Shown: piece by piece, positions 22,586-34,326 of the stretch
How the letters are laid out: each line of letters starts with the position of its first letter
How positions within the stretch are numbered: position 1 is the first letter of the stretch
Assembly: GCA_032622095.1 (NCBI GenBank)
Contig: CP136064.1
Location: forward strand, 258,581,863-258,645,862
Direction of reading: 5' to 3'
Origin: Siphonodentalium dalli
Lineage: Eukaryota > Mollusca > Scaphopoda > Gadilida > Siphonodentaliidae
Length of the DNA: 64,000 nt
Notes under the pieces: generated by a model
The model's input: only the letters and a program-made list of their open reading frames with translations
The model's database searches: none
Told to the model about the DNA's origin: nothing
Program-made: the position numbers and the translations under genes

Positions 22586-23995
22586 TCCAAGATGGTTGCT
22601 GGCGGCTATGTTTTCAAATGAAATTCAAAAACATATGATAGCTTCCATCCAGTAGATCAATATCAAGATTAATATGAAGTTTGGAGATGACTGGCTGAGG
22701 GAAGTGGACTGTAAGATGTGCCAAAGAATTTCCTCATGCAAAGAGTTAAATCAAAGATGACTGCCAGCGGACATGTTTTACACCCCAAAATGACTCGTTC
22801 CCATCTTGCATGTCAATGCTATCAGCCATGACAAATTTCATAATGATCGGACCAAAGCTACGACTTGTAGCCCATGCCAAAGGATTTAGTCATGCAACGA
22901 TTACAATCAAAGATGGCTGCCAGTGGCCATGTTTTATGGCCGAATGACCCCAAAATGACTCGTTCCCATCTACATGTCAATATTTACATGCATACAAATT
23001 TATTGATGATCAGGCGAACATTTCGGCCTGTGGCCCGTGCTAATGGATTGAATTTTGAAATCCAAGATGGCCACTGGCAACCTTGTTTTTTTTCCCGAAT
23101 GACCGCAAAATGACTCGTTTCACATCTACATGTCAATGTCAACAGCCATGACAAATTTCATAATGATCCGACTAAAGGTACGACCTGTAGCCCATGGCAA
23201 AGGATTTAGTCATGCAAAGAGTAAAATCCAAGAATGCTGCTGGCGGCCATGTTTTATGGCGAATGACACCAAAATGACTTGTTCCTATCTGCATGTCAAT
23301 ATTAACATCAAGAAAAAAACTCCGGCCTGTAACCTGTGCTAATGGATTGAATTTTGAAATCCAAGATGGCCACTGGCAGCCATGTATTTTTGCCAAATGA
23401 CGCCAAAATGACTCGTTCCCATATACATGTCAATGTCAAGAGCCATGACAAATTTCATAATGATCCGACCAAAGGTAGACTTGTAGCCCGTGCCAAAGGA
23501 TTTACTAGTAGTCATGCAAAGAGTAAAATCCAAGATGGCTGCCAATGGCCATGTTTTATGGCCGAATGACCCCAAAATGACTCGTTCCCATCTATATTTC
23601 AATATTAAAATCCATGACAAATTTCATGATGATCCGACCAAAGGTACGACCTGTAGACCATGCCAAAGGATTTAGTCATGCAAAGAGTAAAATCCAAGAT
23701 GGCTGCCAGCGGCCATGTTTTATGGCCAAATGACCCCAAAATGACTCGATCCCATCTACATGTCAATATTAACATCCATGACAAATTTCATGATGATCCT
23801 ACCAAAGAATTTAGTCATTCAAAGAGTAAAATCCAAGATGGCTGCTGGTGGCTGCTGGTTCTGGCCGAATGACCCTAAAATGATTCGTTCCCATCTACAT
23901 ATCAATGTCAACGCCCATGACAAATTTCATAATGATCCGACCAAATGTACGACCTGTAGCCCGCGCTAAAGGAAATTGTTGATGAATCACACACA
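22586..23995. repeat. Tandem array of ~160-bp units (about nine copies)
   Basis: Each unit contains aaatccaagatggctgccag, catgttttatggccgaatga, ccccaaaatgactcgttccc and catgacaaatttcataatga in order. Starts lie near 22586, 22747, 22903, 23055, 23220, 23350, 23522, 23686 and 23825. The array ends in acacacacacggacgacgga. Flanks at 22300-22340 and 24065-24120 share ccaaaatcggaaatctaatt, so a larger element may include both. Multiple short ORFs on both strands are products of the repeat. Confidence 0.92.
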
Positions 23996-24659
23996 CACAC
24001 GGACGACGGATTCCAAGCCATGGCAATAGCTCAAACTTTTTTTATAAAATGACCAGAATAAATTTCATTTTTTGGCCAAATTTTTTTTTTACCCAAAAAA
24101 ATCGGAAATCTAATTAAAAATCCCAAATTGATGAAACTGGTTGATATTCTCTTTTCAGCATCCAAAATACTTAATATGATGAATCAAACTGTAGTCTTAT
24201 GAAAGTATGAGTGAGTGATGGTCAAAAGTATGGTAGTGTATGTGAGGGAATTATTACATTATTTACACTTAATTGTCTTGTGAAACATGTTTAGATATGT
24301 GCGAATGTCATCCTTAGAGTAGCATCCAGGGACTTGATTTTCAGTGACTTCCCTAAATATCTTTCTAGTCCCTTTTATTCGTTACATGTAGGTGAGAAAT
24401 TATAAAGGGGAAATAAAAAATAATCCTAAGATAAACAGGGTAGTTTAATTTTTAATTCAATAGAAATTAGGATTTCATATTACAATAGAAGTATTATCTC
24501 AATAAACATATTTAAAAAAAAAACTATATATCTGCGAAACTTCATATAGTGATTGGATCCATATTCTGACTGAGATTAATTCGACATAATGAGAACAAAT
24601 GTTGCCATATTTATACAAATGTAAAATGTAAAATATTATGCCACATATCTATAGAAAAA

Positions 24660-25440
24660 ATGGAACACCTCGCCCCAGATGGCTGCCAAAATGGCAGCCT
24701 AAACTCGAAAATTTGAAGTTTTTGCCTAATATCTTAAAGATCAATTCCTGTTTTTTGATAATGGTTCAGACCGGCGACATTGATTAGTCATATTCATGTT
24801 AATTCAGCATTGGAGCAATAATAGATACCATAAATGGGGTCCCAGACTCATCTACACCCTCAAAAATTTGATTTTACAGAACGCGGTATAAAATTGCACA
24901 AAAATCGCCATTGGGATTCCAGTCATATATCAACAAGAAATGGACAGAACTGTACACTGTAAGTTGGGCATACCATTATCTATAAATACTCCAATTCAAT
25001 GAAACCCAAATTGGCGCTTTGTCTTAAAATGGCTGCCAAAATGGCGGTCAAAATATGGAAAATGGCAGATATTTAGAATGGTCGTCAGAGGGTTAGACCC
25101 AGAAGGAATTGGTAAAGAAGCGGTTTTGTTGTCATTCGACACGGGAGAATCTCGTGTATAACATATCCAAAATCCGCTAAAATCCGCTTTGGGGAAAATA
25201 CAGAATTCAAGATGGCGTCCAACATGGTCGCCAATAATAATGAAAATGGCAAATATGTAGTTATTCACGAAAACCCATTCGACAAAACGCCAATTCGGCA
25301 CCAATACACATCATTGATTGAAATCAGAGTTTTTTGTCGGTATGAGTAGCCAATCACGATTCAAAATGCTAAGATGGCTACCAAAATGGCCGCCGAAAAT
25401 TGTCGAAATTTAAGATCTGCTCAGAGGAAAGCCGAAACAA
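24660..25440. repeat. Left part of a permuted inverted duplication
   Basis: Three blocks occur in order A (24680-24760, gatcaattcctgttttttga), B (24770-25040, including ggacagaactgtacactgta) and C (25080-25230, gaattggtaaagaagcggtt and atccaaaatccgctaaaatc). All recur inverted at 27780-28620. The text is rich in AAGATGGC(T)GCCAAAATGGC. Confidence 0.88.
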
Positions 25441-26589
25441 CACTTCGGTTGTGAGCTAACGATGACATACATATTAAACATGTTGCCAATAATCTACTAC
25501 CACAATCAGTTCAGCCCGTAATGTTCCAACTAAGCAGTATCTACTGCAGGATCCAACACGATGTCCACTTATTACGAGGGACTATCTGGAAATTAATTAA
25601 AAAGAAATTAAATTGCTACGAATCTAGATTATTTGAAAACACAGTGTCAATATTTCTACTTATAACGACTATTCGGAACATCAAATATATGGGCATCAGT
25701 GGTAGTCCGGAAGCATCAGGCTATAATGGGTTTTCCAGTGATGGCGAAAGTCAGGAGGAGGTGGGCAAGTTGGTTATCGGAGCTGGGGGGTTTTAAGTAA
25801 AATTATTTTCTTCAATATCAAGATGAAAAATGAAAATTTGCACGTACATTGTATACCCTTCACACTCCATGTGACAATTCCGTGTCATGCGATTGTGGGT
25901 ATATACATGTGGATAGAAACATTCTAGTAAATATATAGACGCACTAATATCTTCTACACATTTAGTGAATTTCATCAATGATATGTAGACACAATGTGCG
26001 CCACGACTGGATCTGACCCGTAGACATAAATGTATCAACCATTTAGCTTGATGAACTGGTATTTCAAGGTTGTCATTGGATAGAAATGCCACATGAACAT
26101 GGTGATTAACAACATGTTTGTCTAAGAAATGTGAACAATGAACATGTTATTTTCCGGATGCTAGACAATCAAACTGCCACATAAGGCGTTTATCCATGCT
26201 CATCAGAGCACGAAATATGTGCAAATTAATGACACGAAAACTATTTCATGCGGACGACGTACTCAGACCTACATCCAACGTCATTTCCTATTAACTTTTA
26301 TTGTTTGTACGGACGGTTTCGAGGTTTGAAAATCCCGCTTCTCCAAGAAAACCTCCACATACTTACGGAGTCGATGTCTATACAATGTATGGGGATAGTT
26401 TCTTCATACATATATGTATTTGGCACACGTATTTTCTAGAACATAAGAGATCACCATTTACCGGAGAGTTGATATCTGGGAAGAGATCAGAGTAAAACTA
26501 CTTTTCTTACATGTCGAAATGGGGAATCCATGGGCTATATTTAGTTGCAGCTTGAAACTTGAAAATGATGGCCGAGCCTGAATAGTTAA

Positions 26590-27322
26590 TATTTCGTCGC
26601 ATCAGTGCTATAATGTAACCCAAATTTTCAACTTTCCGAGAAAATGAAGGTTGAAGTTTTTAGACAACATTTCTCCTAATGTTGACAAAGCATGGCGTAT
26701 TGTTGTATTTATCCCAATGAAAACTGACATTAGCTGTTCATTGAACCACATATTGTTTTCTGTTTACTCCCTTGTTTTCTTTTAAAAAGCAATAGCTTGT
26801 TTGGAGATATGACATTTTGCGTGTGCCAGCGACGATTCGTTTCCATGCTATAATAAAGTTGTGCTAATAAATGCATATTAAGCTAAATATGGTGGCAATC
26901 ACATGTGTCTATGAACTAAAAAGTGCCTATTCTACACTATGAAAATTCACCCATGTGCATCATCATACAGAAATGTGTGGAACAATCACAAAATTTAAAT
27001 CACCAAATGATCACGTGACTAACATGGAGATACTACCATATAGCACACATTTTAGAATTCACAAACACAAAACAGAAGTCACGTGGACAACCTGAAGCGT
27101 TTGATTGGCTGCTGTTGGACATACGACCTCATAGCACGAATAATTGTAAAGATCGCTGGAGATACGACATTTGCTTCACTGGTTTGTGCGAATATTTGTC
27201 ATCCAATGCAAAGACAGTTTGGCCCATCGGATTGGATTTGTTCTCACGATTCGAATGGTATCAAATACTCATTTCCCGCCATAATGGAGATACGACATTA
27301 TAGCACTGATGCGTCGAAATTT
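26590..27322. mobile_element. Possible ~730-bp TIR element
   Basis: Left atttcgtcgcatcagtgcta-taatgt and right acattatagcactgatgcgt-cgaaat are inverse copies of about 26 bases. The interior repeats ggagatacgacat and atatagcac/atagcac motifs several times (27028, 27155, 27285). No transposase ORF is seen. Confidence 0.5.
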
Positions 27323-27779
27323 TGTCAACCCGCGGGAAGCCACCAAAAGATTGAAAATAATTAGTTTTGATGTATATGAGCCACATACATGTATATTAGC
27401 CAACTATCAACTGCATCCACCCCTCACAACTTCCAGTATATGATAAGCTGGGCAGAGTCTACCATTTTTGTTTTGGAAGGCATATTAGATAAAATTTATT
27501 GTTTCTTTTGGTCTATTTGAGATGGAATGTTCACAAATAAAAGAAACGATCAATTATTTTGTAGACAAGATCTGCTCATCCCTAAATATCAAATGTGACC
27601 AGAACCCCAAAGTCGATTTTGGTTAAATTTCATACCGCATTCGTTATAACTTATTAGTGAAGGACCGGAGTAAACTATGATCTAATCGATTAGACATGTC
27701 ATTGCTGTAATGATCAGTTGACACAATCATTGAAAGAATATACCCATTGTTTCCCAGTTCAGAGAGCAACAAGTGATAG

Positions 27780-28620
27780 AAAATAGTATTTTTCACATCG
27801 GGTGGCCATTTTGGCAGCCATTTTTGGTACTGATTTTTAAGTTTTTACATAGAGCTAGCATAATGGCATCATAAAGAGGTATACATTCGTATTTATTTAG
27901 TAAATTTTATTCATCAACCACTACTTATAATGGATTGAATGACACTGTGATCAATATCCGCCAATTTCCATATTTTGACAGCCATTTTGAGACAAAGCGC
28001 CAATTATGGTTTCATTGAATTGGAGTATTCATAGATATTGGTATGCCCAACTTACATTGTACAGTTCTGTCCATTTCTTGTTGATATATGACTGTAATCA
28101 CAATGGCGAGTTTTGTGGAATTTTATACCGCGTTCTGTAAAATCGAATTTTTGAGGGACCCCATTTATGGTATCTTTCATTGCTCCAATGCTGAATTAAC
28201 ATGAAAAAGCCTAATCAAAGTCGCCAGTCTGAACCATTATCAAACAACAGGAATTGATCTTTAAGATATTAGGCAAAAACTTCAAATGTTCGAGTTTAGG
28301 CTGCCATTTTGACAGCCATCTGGGACGAGGGGTTCCATTTTTGCCATAAACAGGTGGCACAATATTTTACCTTTGCAAAAATGTATACATTTGTATACAT
28401 ATGACAACATTTGTTCTCACTATTATCAAATTAATATCAGTCAGAGTATCTTTAGACTACGGCAGCCATGTTGGACGCCATCTTGGATCCTGAATTTTGC
28501 CCAAAGCGGATTTCAGCGGATTTTGGATATGTCATACACGAGATTCTCCCGCGTCGAATGACACCAAAACCGCTTCTTTACCAATTTCTTCTGGGTCTAA
28601 CCCTCTGACAACCACACTAT
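27780..28620. repeat. Right part of the permuted inverted duplication
   Basis: Inverse copies of B (27990-28190), A (28230-28340) and C (28440-28610). Read on the minus strand the order is C, A, B rather than A, B, C. That is explained if the source was a tandem A-B-C-A-B-C unit from which different windows survive. Confidence 0.88.
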
Positions 28621-28760
28621 ATGGGGAACTTACTGAACTTACTTATGTATTATTATGGGGAACTTACTTATGTATTATTATGGGGAACTTACTTATGTAT
28701 TATTATGGGAAACTTACTTATGTAGTAGTTATATGGGGAACTTACTTTTACATAATTTGA
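28610..28760. repeat. 24/25-bp minisatellite
   Basis: Four to five units of ggggaacttacttatgtatt with attat spacers lie just downstream (in transcription sense) of the exon 4 donor. Confidence 0.9.
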
Positions 28761-28793
28761 GGTGTTTATGCAAGTATGAACATGTTTACTCAC

Positions 28794-29021
28794 TGTAAGC
28801 CATGGCCTCGCAAAACTGAAGTTGTTTCACTCCTTGTGTCTGGATGACCATATACCGACCAGAGATCACTCCATGATCACATTGAACGTCATATAACCTT
28901 TTGCCTTTAGCCCCGCCAGGGTTTGTATAGCAGACGGCACTGTTTACACCCGGCTTGCCCCAATCACTGGGAACTGTACTGTTCGATATGATGACTTTGA
29001 AATTTGTCAGTAACGTAAGAT
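28794..29021 (-). CDS. Exon 4: C-terminal half of the fucolectin-like domain
   Basis: The exon has 75 full codons and starts in phase after exon 3. It reads (D)LTLLTNFKVIISNS, then SAVCYTNPGGAKGKRLYDVQC, and ends GRYMVIQTQGVKQLQFCEAMAY. This matches the C-terminal part of fucolectin domains, where L-x-N-F-x-V, C-x-x-C/V-x-Y, G-R-Y-V-x-V/I-x and L-x-L-C-E-V follow in this order. Together with exon 3 the domain is about 140 residues, the usual length. The acceptor is ATTTTCAG and the donor A|GTGAGT. A 24/25-bp tandem repeat starts within 50 bases of the donor. Confidence 0.87.
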
Positions 29022-29659
29022 CTGAAAATAAATTGCGAGAAAAAACTGACAAATAAAACAATAAATTGTAATGGCCAAGATGCACATTTTGCATAAATAC
29101 AGGCAAGCCATTGTATCCCTTTTTTTATAACATGATCCTACCTTTATTCCATTCAATAAACCCATTCTTTATATTGTGAAATTAAACGTTCGTTTAATAA
29201 CAGTAAATAGTGCCAGGTGACCTTTGACCCGGTTTGTCGTCTGTTTGCATACCGTACGCTCCATCTCAAAATAGTATGGCTTCCAATATTTTTCCAACAA
29301 ACAATAAGGAACGAAGAGTTTGAAAAGTTATATCATTAAATATACGCCATTAAATATGCCAAAAAGTCTGGAACTATTTCTTTACGCGGGCAAACAACAC
29401 ATAGTTACGCAAAACGACATTGCATGCCTTATAGAAGAATGTTAGTTTCGCGTCCCATTTGTTGATTTAAGTATGTTTTGTCGAGGTTTTGGATAATGTA
29501 ATAAAATATAATCTACAACTCGTCCCCAGTTTATAGCGAAATTTAAAAAACTCGTTTAGTACATTAGGTCCGGACCTCGCCAAAGGCTCGGTCTAAACCT
29601 AACTTACTGGACTCATTTTGTAAATTCCGCTATAAAATGGGGACTCGTAGTAGATCCTC

Positions 29660-29848
29660 TACAGTGATGCCCTAATTAATCAACTTCTTAACAACAGCAG
29701 AATTATGGGTAACTTTTCAGGATTTAGTTGGAAATATGGCTGAGAGCTTTCCGATGAATGGCAACAAGCCATATTTCCGATTAAATCCTTAAAACTTACC
29801 CATAATTCTGCTGTGATTAAGGAGTCGATCATTTAGGGCATTACTGTA
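29660..29848. repeat. 189-bp family B palindrome, centre partly deleted
   Basis: The ends tacagtgatgccctaattaa and ggcattactgta match the 217-bp family. One arm lacks the gaatggcaac block next to the centre, so the hairpin is asymmetric. Confidence 0.88.
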
Positions 29849-32603
29849 CGCTGTTCAGGATGGGTTTGGTTATAGATCCATTTTTCATTGACGTGAACAT
29901 ATAGCACATTATTTATGAGTGGTTGTCTTTCTAAAAGCTAATAATTAGGAAATCCCTTGAGTAAAGAAAAATTAGGTTCCCTCTCATGATCTTCAGATTT
30001 ATAAACAGCACACGTGAAAAAGTTCTTGATACCAGTAACTACAGAATAAACGATAGGTGCGAATGATTGATTGTTCTTGTGATATCGGTTGGTTTGGTGC
30101 TGTTTTGGACCGAGTCCTGTCTGATTACTCTTATATAAAGACTTTATGCCCAGAATTGTGGGCGGGAGTTATGTGGCTTGTATGTCTTCGGATTACGTAA
30201 ATGGTCGTGTATATATATATATATATTTGGGTATATATATGAACATAGAGGGCAGCCTTTGCCAAATATGATGATAACAAACATATGTATATCAGAGGTC
30301 CGTTGAATGTCAAAGCAATGATATTTGTAAGAAAACAAAGCCTTGTTTACCAGAGATTTTTGATTTGGCGCTATAAGAAAGTGTACGTGAACAAGATAAT
30401 AAACGATCGTATCATCACTTTAATTAATTAATTAAATCGTGAAGATGTCAGATAATTATTCGTATTCAGGGGTTCACGTGAATGTCCAGTCTCCATGTGT
30501 AAATGTAGTATGTCTTTTCAATGAAAGTTATGTTATAGAAGACTAACGCGATGGGACTCGGTCCAACACATCATCAACCCAACCGATATCCCGAGCTATT
30601 GCGGACTGAGAATACTTGGTCTATTTAATCAATTGACATTGTACCAAATTTAAAAATGAAATTACAAACAGATTTTGAAATAAATCCACTTTGAAATATC
30701 GAGAAATTTCAAACAAACTGTGCGTGACTGTGAGATAAACATGGATGATAAGGGTGGTTGAACAATTTTGTCAACATGAAAAGACACATTTAAAATGGAA
30801 CTATATTGTTTCTTGAAGGTGTCTTTACTTCCTCATTGGTTATGATAAGGAAATCTATATTAATTTTGTTTAACCCCAGCCGTTTTGAGATTGTTTTTCC
30901 TTGCTAAAATGTGATTATGTGATAAAATTGATCTCAAATTTGTCACAATGTTATACGAAAGCTTGGCTCAAATCAAATTTAGTGCACTCGCTGTTAATAA
31001 ATTTTGCATAGAGTTGCGACTCATTAGAGATCCACCAGTTAACAAATACACGCACTAAGCTCATCTTATGAAGCTGTATGTTATCACATTTTATCCACCG
31101 CTCACTACGTCTATTGACTACACAAAGCCTGCCTAATAAACGTTACGTTTATTACGTCAATGTAGCTTTATTAGGTCAACGTAGCTTTATTAGGTTAGTA
31201 CTACTTTTATGACGTAATTTGATATGCAAATTGCGCAGGTAACGAGGGACGTCAACCGGCCTTAATGACGTAATTGTGATTTCAGAACGTTTTTATCGTG
31301 TATAATTCACAAAAATAATTCGTAAAATGATATATGTTTTAGCTCTAAAACATCTATAAATCATCAGAACACGGTCTGCTTATACTAAATGTAAAAATGC
31401 CAACGAACTATTTCGCTCTAAGCTGCACTCCGTTTTTCCCACGTCATGAATGCTAATTGGTTTGCTTGACCTAATAAATGTAATGGCGTCATCGAAGTAA
31501 TGAATGTAAAACTGAGGAAAACTAGAATGCACTCAGAGAGATGCCAACGTGCGCAAAAATGTAATAAACAATAATTAAAAAAATAATTTCACTGTATTTT
31601 TGTATTTTACTTAATTTATTTAATTTAATTTAATGATAGCAAAAAAAGACAATTACCATTTCTCATTTCATCACAGATAAAAGGCAAATTACTATATTAA
31701 TCATTTAAGTAATTAAAACCAATTCCATGTTGCCGAAAGGATGAGACTTTAATATCGATTAATTTTTTTTCAGCGGCATATTTTCATTTTCATTTTCCGA
31801 TAGTCAAAGTTGACCAAAGGAGCAATTATAAGAAATAATTAATACTATTTGTGTAAATATTGATAGCAGCCAATATTCAACAATAAATATCAATAATTAA
31901 TCAATAATTAATCAATAACGATCATTTTATGTAATAATAAACTCTTCAAACGGTGTTTGTGTCAACAAATGCGTTTTGTTTTGTGTTACGTCATTCGTCG
32001 TATTTGACCCGGAACTCGGCTGAAGGTTAGGCTATTCAGCCTAATTGCGTCGAATTACGAAATCGCGTTTTGAATGTCTCTCACGATAAAAAGAGGTCTC
32101 TGCACGAACCAAAAAATGATAAAACTTCCCAATTATAAGTAAAAATACCCAAACGAAGGAGTCTATGTCATATGTAGGTATATGTAGGTCCTGAAGGAGT
32201 CTATAGACTCTTTGGTGTAGAGTTCTGATGGAGAAAATGTAGGTCGATCTATTTTTGTCATAACTCTGACGTATTTTGACCTGGGAGAAAAAATCAAAAT
32301 CAAGGCTCACTACGAGCATGCCAGTTTTAAATATAGAAACAGGGAATCCGGACAAATGGCGATATCGGCGACAAACAAATAATCGAAAACAACACATAAG
32401 ATAAACAGCAAAAACGCGGCACAGTAAAAATGTCAGAACGCCACGAGGTTTTACGTCGTTTTTGGTAACGTCATGGGGTGAAACGGAGTAGGGTGACACC
32501 AAGCTACGTACGAATCTGTCTGATCGCCATACTGTTGCGCGAGCGCACGTAATGACAGATTAACCTCACAAAAGGCAAGTTTTTGTGCGATGGATAAATA
32601 AAC

Positions 32604-32745
32604 TATGTAGCTAATGTTGTCGCTTAAACTGTTTATGTCCGCTCGGGGGATTTGGCATCTATTGGACTCGGCAGAGCCTCGCCCAATAGATGCTCAAATC
32701 CCCCTCACGGACATAAACAGTTTAAGCGACAACACCAGCTACATA
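32604..32745. repeat. 142-bp palindrome
   Basis: Left arm tatgtagctaatgttgtcgc-ttaaactgtttatgtccg and right arm cggacataaacagtttaagc-gacaacaccagctacata are inverse copies. The inner part gggggatttggcatctattg has its inverse caatagatgctcaaatcccc. The loop is only about 15 bases (gactcggcagagcctcgcc). It is not related to families A-E. Confidence 0.9.
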
Positions 32746-32908
32746 TTCTATATATATAAACACTCTTTTGTCAAACTATCACTTTCGCTTTTATATTGTA
32801 CATCTTCTGCTGCCATGTTAGTCTTATTAGTTGGTTTTAAACTCAACATGTTTGGGTGTTCCTCACAAAAGGGAAACGAGCAATCAACTATATCCAACTG
32901 CAAGCCAT

Positions 32909-33299
32909 GCAGAGTTCTGTCCCCTCGATATGCTGTTTGGACCACTACAATCATGTTTAGAATGTAGGCTTTTCTTCCAATTTGTATTAAAGACGTAAAT
33001 TTGGTTACATACAGTTTGGTTTTCATGTTATTGAGAAACTAAACTTGTTCATATTCAATTGATAAAATTAGTCAGAAATAGTAGCCAAAAATAGTCCACC
33101 TGACAACTGCTACGCAGATTAGCCAACATTTTATAAAACGTGTTTTTGGATAAATCCTCTAAACATTTTAAACTCGTAGGAATGACGCAATTGTATGGTA
33201 TGACATGAATGTAGTGATTGGCATTTCCTATTCCAAATATAGACAGTAGCACATGATGGAAGTGGTCTTACCAGTGTAACGAGGGGACATAACTCTGCC
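32909..33299. repeat. Family D inverted-repeat element
   Basis: Ends gcagagttctgtcccctcga and taacgaggggacataactct-gc are inverse copies, as at 543-800 and 12770-13738. Short, with no ORF of interest. Confidence 0.65.
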
Positions 33300-33616
33300 T
33301 TGGTGTTAATGTTTACATAGCCCGTCTAAATCCTGTTCGGTGATTGGTCAACTGCCAATTAGGTCACACGTTTCATACCTCAATAACACACAGACCGTAA
33401 CACGAACACGACATCACAAATTGTTGACCTAATCTTTTCAAATTCAGCCGAAATGCATCTGAAGCCAGTTATTTATATTGATCACATTACCATTCCTAAG
33501 CACTTGGAAATCTATTACTAGGCTGATTTAATGTGTTGCATGGGCTAGTAGTCTCAAATCATCGGTGCTGTGGTCGTTGTGGCATATTTAGTGAGAACCG
33601 ATTCGTGGTTCACCTG

Positions 33617-33870
33617 CAAGCCTTGAAATAGGGTGTCTGTCATTTGCAGAATGAGGTCCCCAGAGGGTTAATTTTTTTATGCTACCCCGCATAGCGGGCT
33701 AGTGTCACCAAATTCACCCTCTGGGAACCTCATTCTGCTGAGGTGTAAGCAGAATGAGGTCCCCAGAGGGTGAATTTGGTGATGCTAGCCCACTATGCGG
33801 GGTAGCATCACTAAATTCACCCTCTGGGGACCTCATTCTGCAAATGACAGACACCCTATTTCAAGGCTTG
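33617..33870. repeat. Family C foldback, 254 bp, 3' side of exon 3
   Basis: Perfect outer arms caagccttgaaatagggtgt and the inverse acaccctatttcaaggcttg enclose two inner hairpins built from gaatgaggtccccagagggt and caccctctggggacctcatt. It ends 80 bases from the GC donor of exon 3. Confidence 0.93.
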
Positions 33871-33949
33871 TTCACACAATGTGCCCCAATGACCACACAT
33901 TGTATCCCCCAATAACTAACCCACTATAATCATTTCATAAGTAACCTGC

Positions 33950-34144
33950 CTTTCAGACTGTATATCCTGAGGAACCATACAGGCGTTACTTTTTTCATGT
34001 CGACGTACCACCACGGATCATCCTCGACTAGAGTCTTAATGCAGCTCGTTGTTCGTCGTCGTGTTGAACCTTCCACAGCTAATTTACTCACAAAGTTAGA
34101 ATCCGTTGATATCATGTTAGTTTTTTTCTGCCGGAGTAAGTTTC
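33950..34144 (-). CDS. Exon 3: N-terminal half of a fucolectin/F-type-lectin-like domain
   Basis: The exon has 64 full codons. Hallmarks are NLLRQKKTNM at the start (family: N-x-A-x-x-x-x-x-x-Q-S-S), SKLAVEGSTRRRTTSC (family: A-x-x-A-V-D-G-N), and DDPWWYVDMKKVTPVWFLRIY (family: P-W-W-x-V-D-L with P-V-x-x-V-x-I-Y). The acceptor is TTTTTGTAG. The donor is not GT: the exon ends AAAG|GCAGGT, and only a GC donor here keeps exon 4 in frame. The family motif Y-N-R-x-D, part of the sugar pocket, is replaced by YSLKD. The exon lies between two copies of a foldback repeat (33617-33870 and 34327-34628). Confidence 0.85.
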
Positions 34145-34326
34145 CTACAAAAACAATAATGCAACTACAATAGAGACATTTCGCAAAATCACTATTACGA
34201 TTACGCGGGAGGGTTATTTGCTAGTAAGGTGGACACCATCACAAGTTCCCATATGGTGGTTAATTAGTGAGCCGGCATATGCCAGTTACACATATATTGG
34301 ATGGAAAAGTAATGTGTGTCTCTCAC

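Larger units (their letters stand above)
21726..28793 (-). other. Intron 4 (7.07 kb)
   Basis: The donor is GTGAGT and the acceptor ATGTTGCAG. It holds a TTAA-flanked MITE (21763-22231), the ~160-bp tandem array (22586-23995), a permuted inverted duplication (24660-25440 with 27780-28620), a TIR unit (26590-27322), and a 24/25-bp minisatellite near the donor (28610-28760). The stretch 25440-26580 shows only unrecognised short ORFs. Confidence 0.8.
29022..33949 (-). other. Intron 3 (4.93 kb), GC-AG type
   Basis: The donor reads AAAG|GCAGGT (intron GC at 33949-33948) and the acceptor TATTTTCAG. It contains a family B palindrome (29660-29848), a TA-repeat (30208-30240), a 142-bp palindrome (32604-32745), a family D element (32909-33299) and a family C foldback (33617-33870). 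The stretch 30340-32040 shows no repeat I recognise; 31140-31560 has several TGACGTAA-type motifs. A 153-codon minus-strand frame at 32041-32502 is noted among the rejected items. Confidence 0.75.

Noticed and set aside
22874-23969. Several 60-90-codon frames with the shared phrase HVLWPNDPKMTRSHLHVN
   Set aside because: They come from the ~160-bp tandem array in different frames and on both strands.
32041-32502. 153-codon minus-strand frame with hydrophobic stretches
   Set aside because: No recognisable domain or splice context, and it lies inside intron 3. Could be chance in a stop-poor segment. Would be reconsidered with transcript support.
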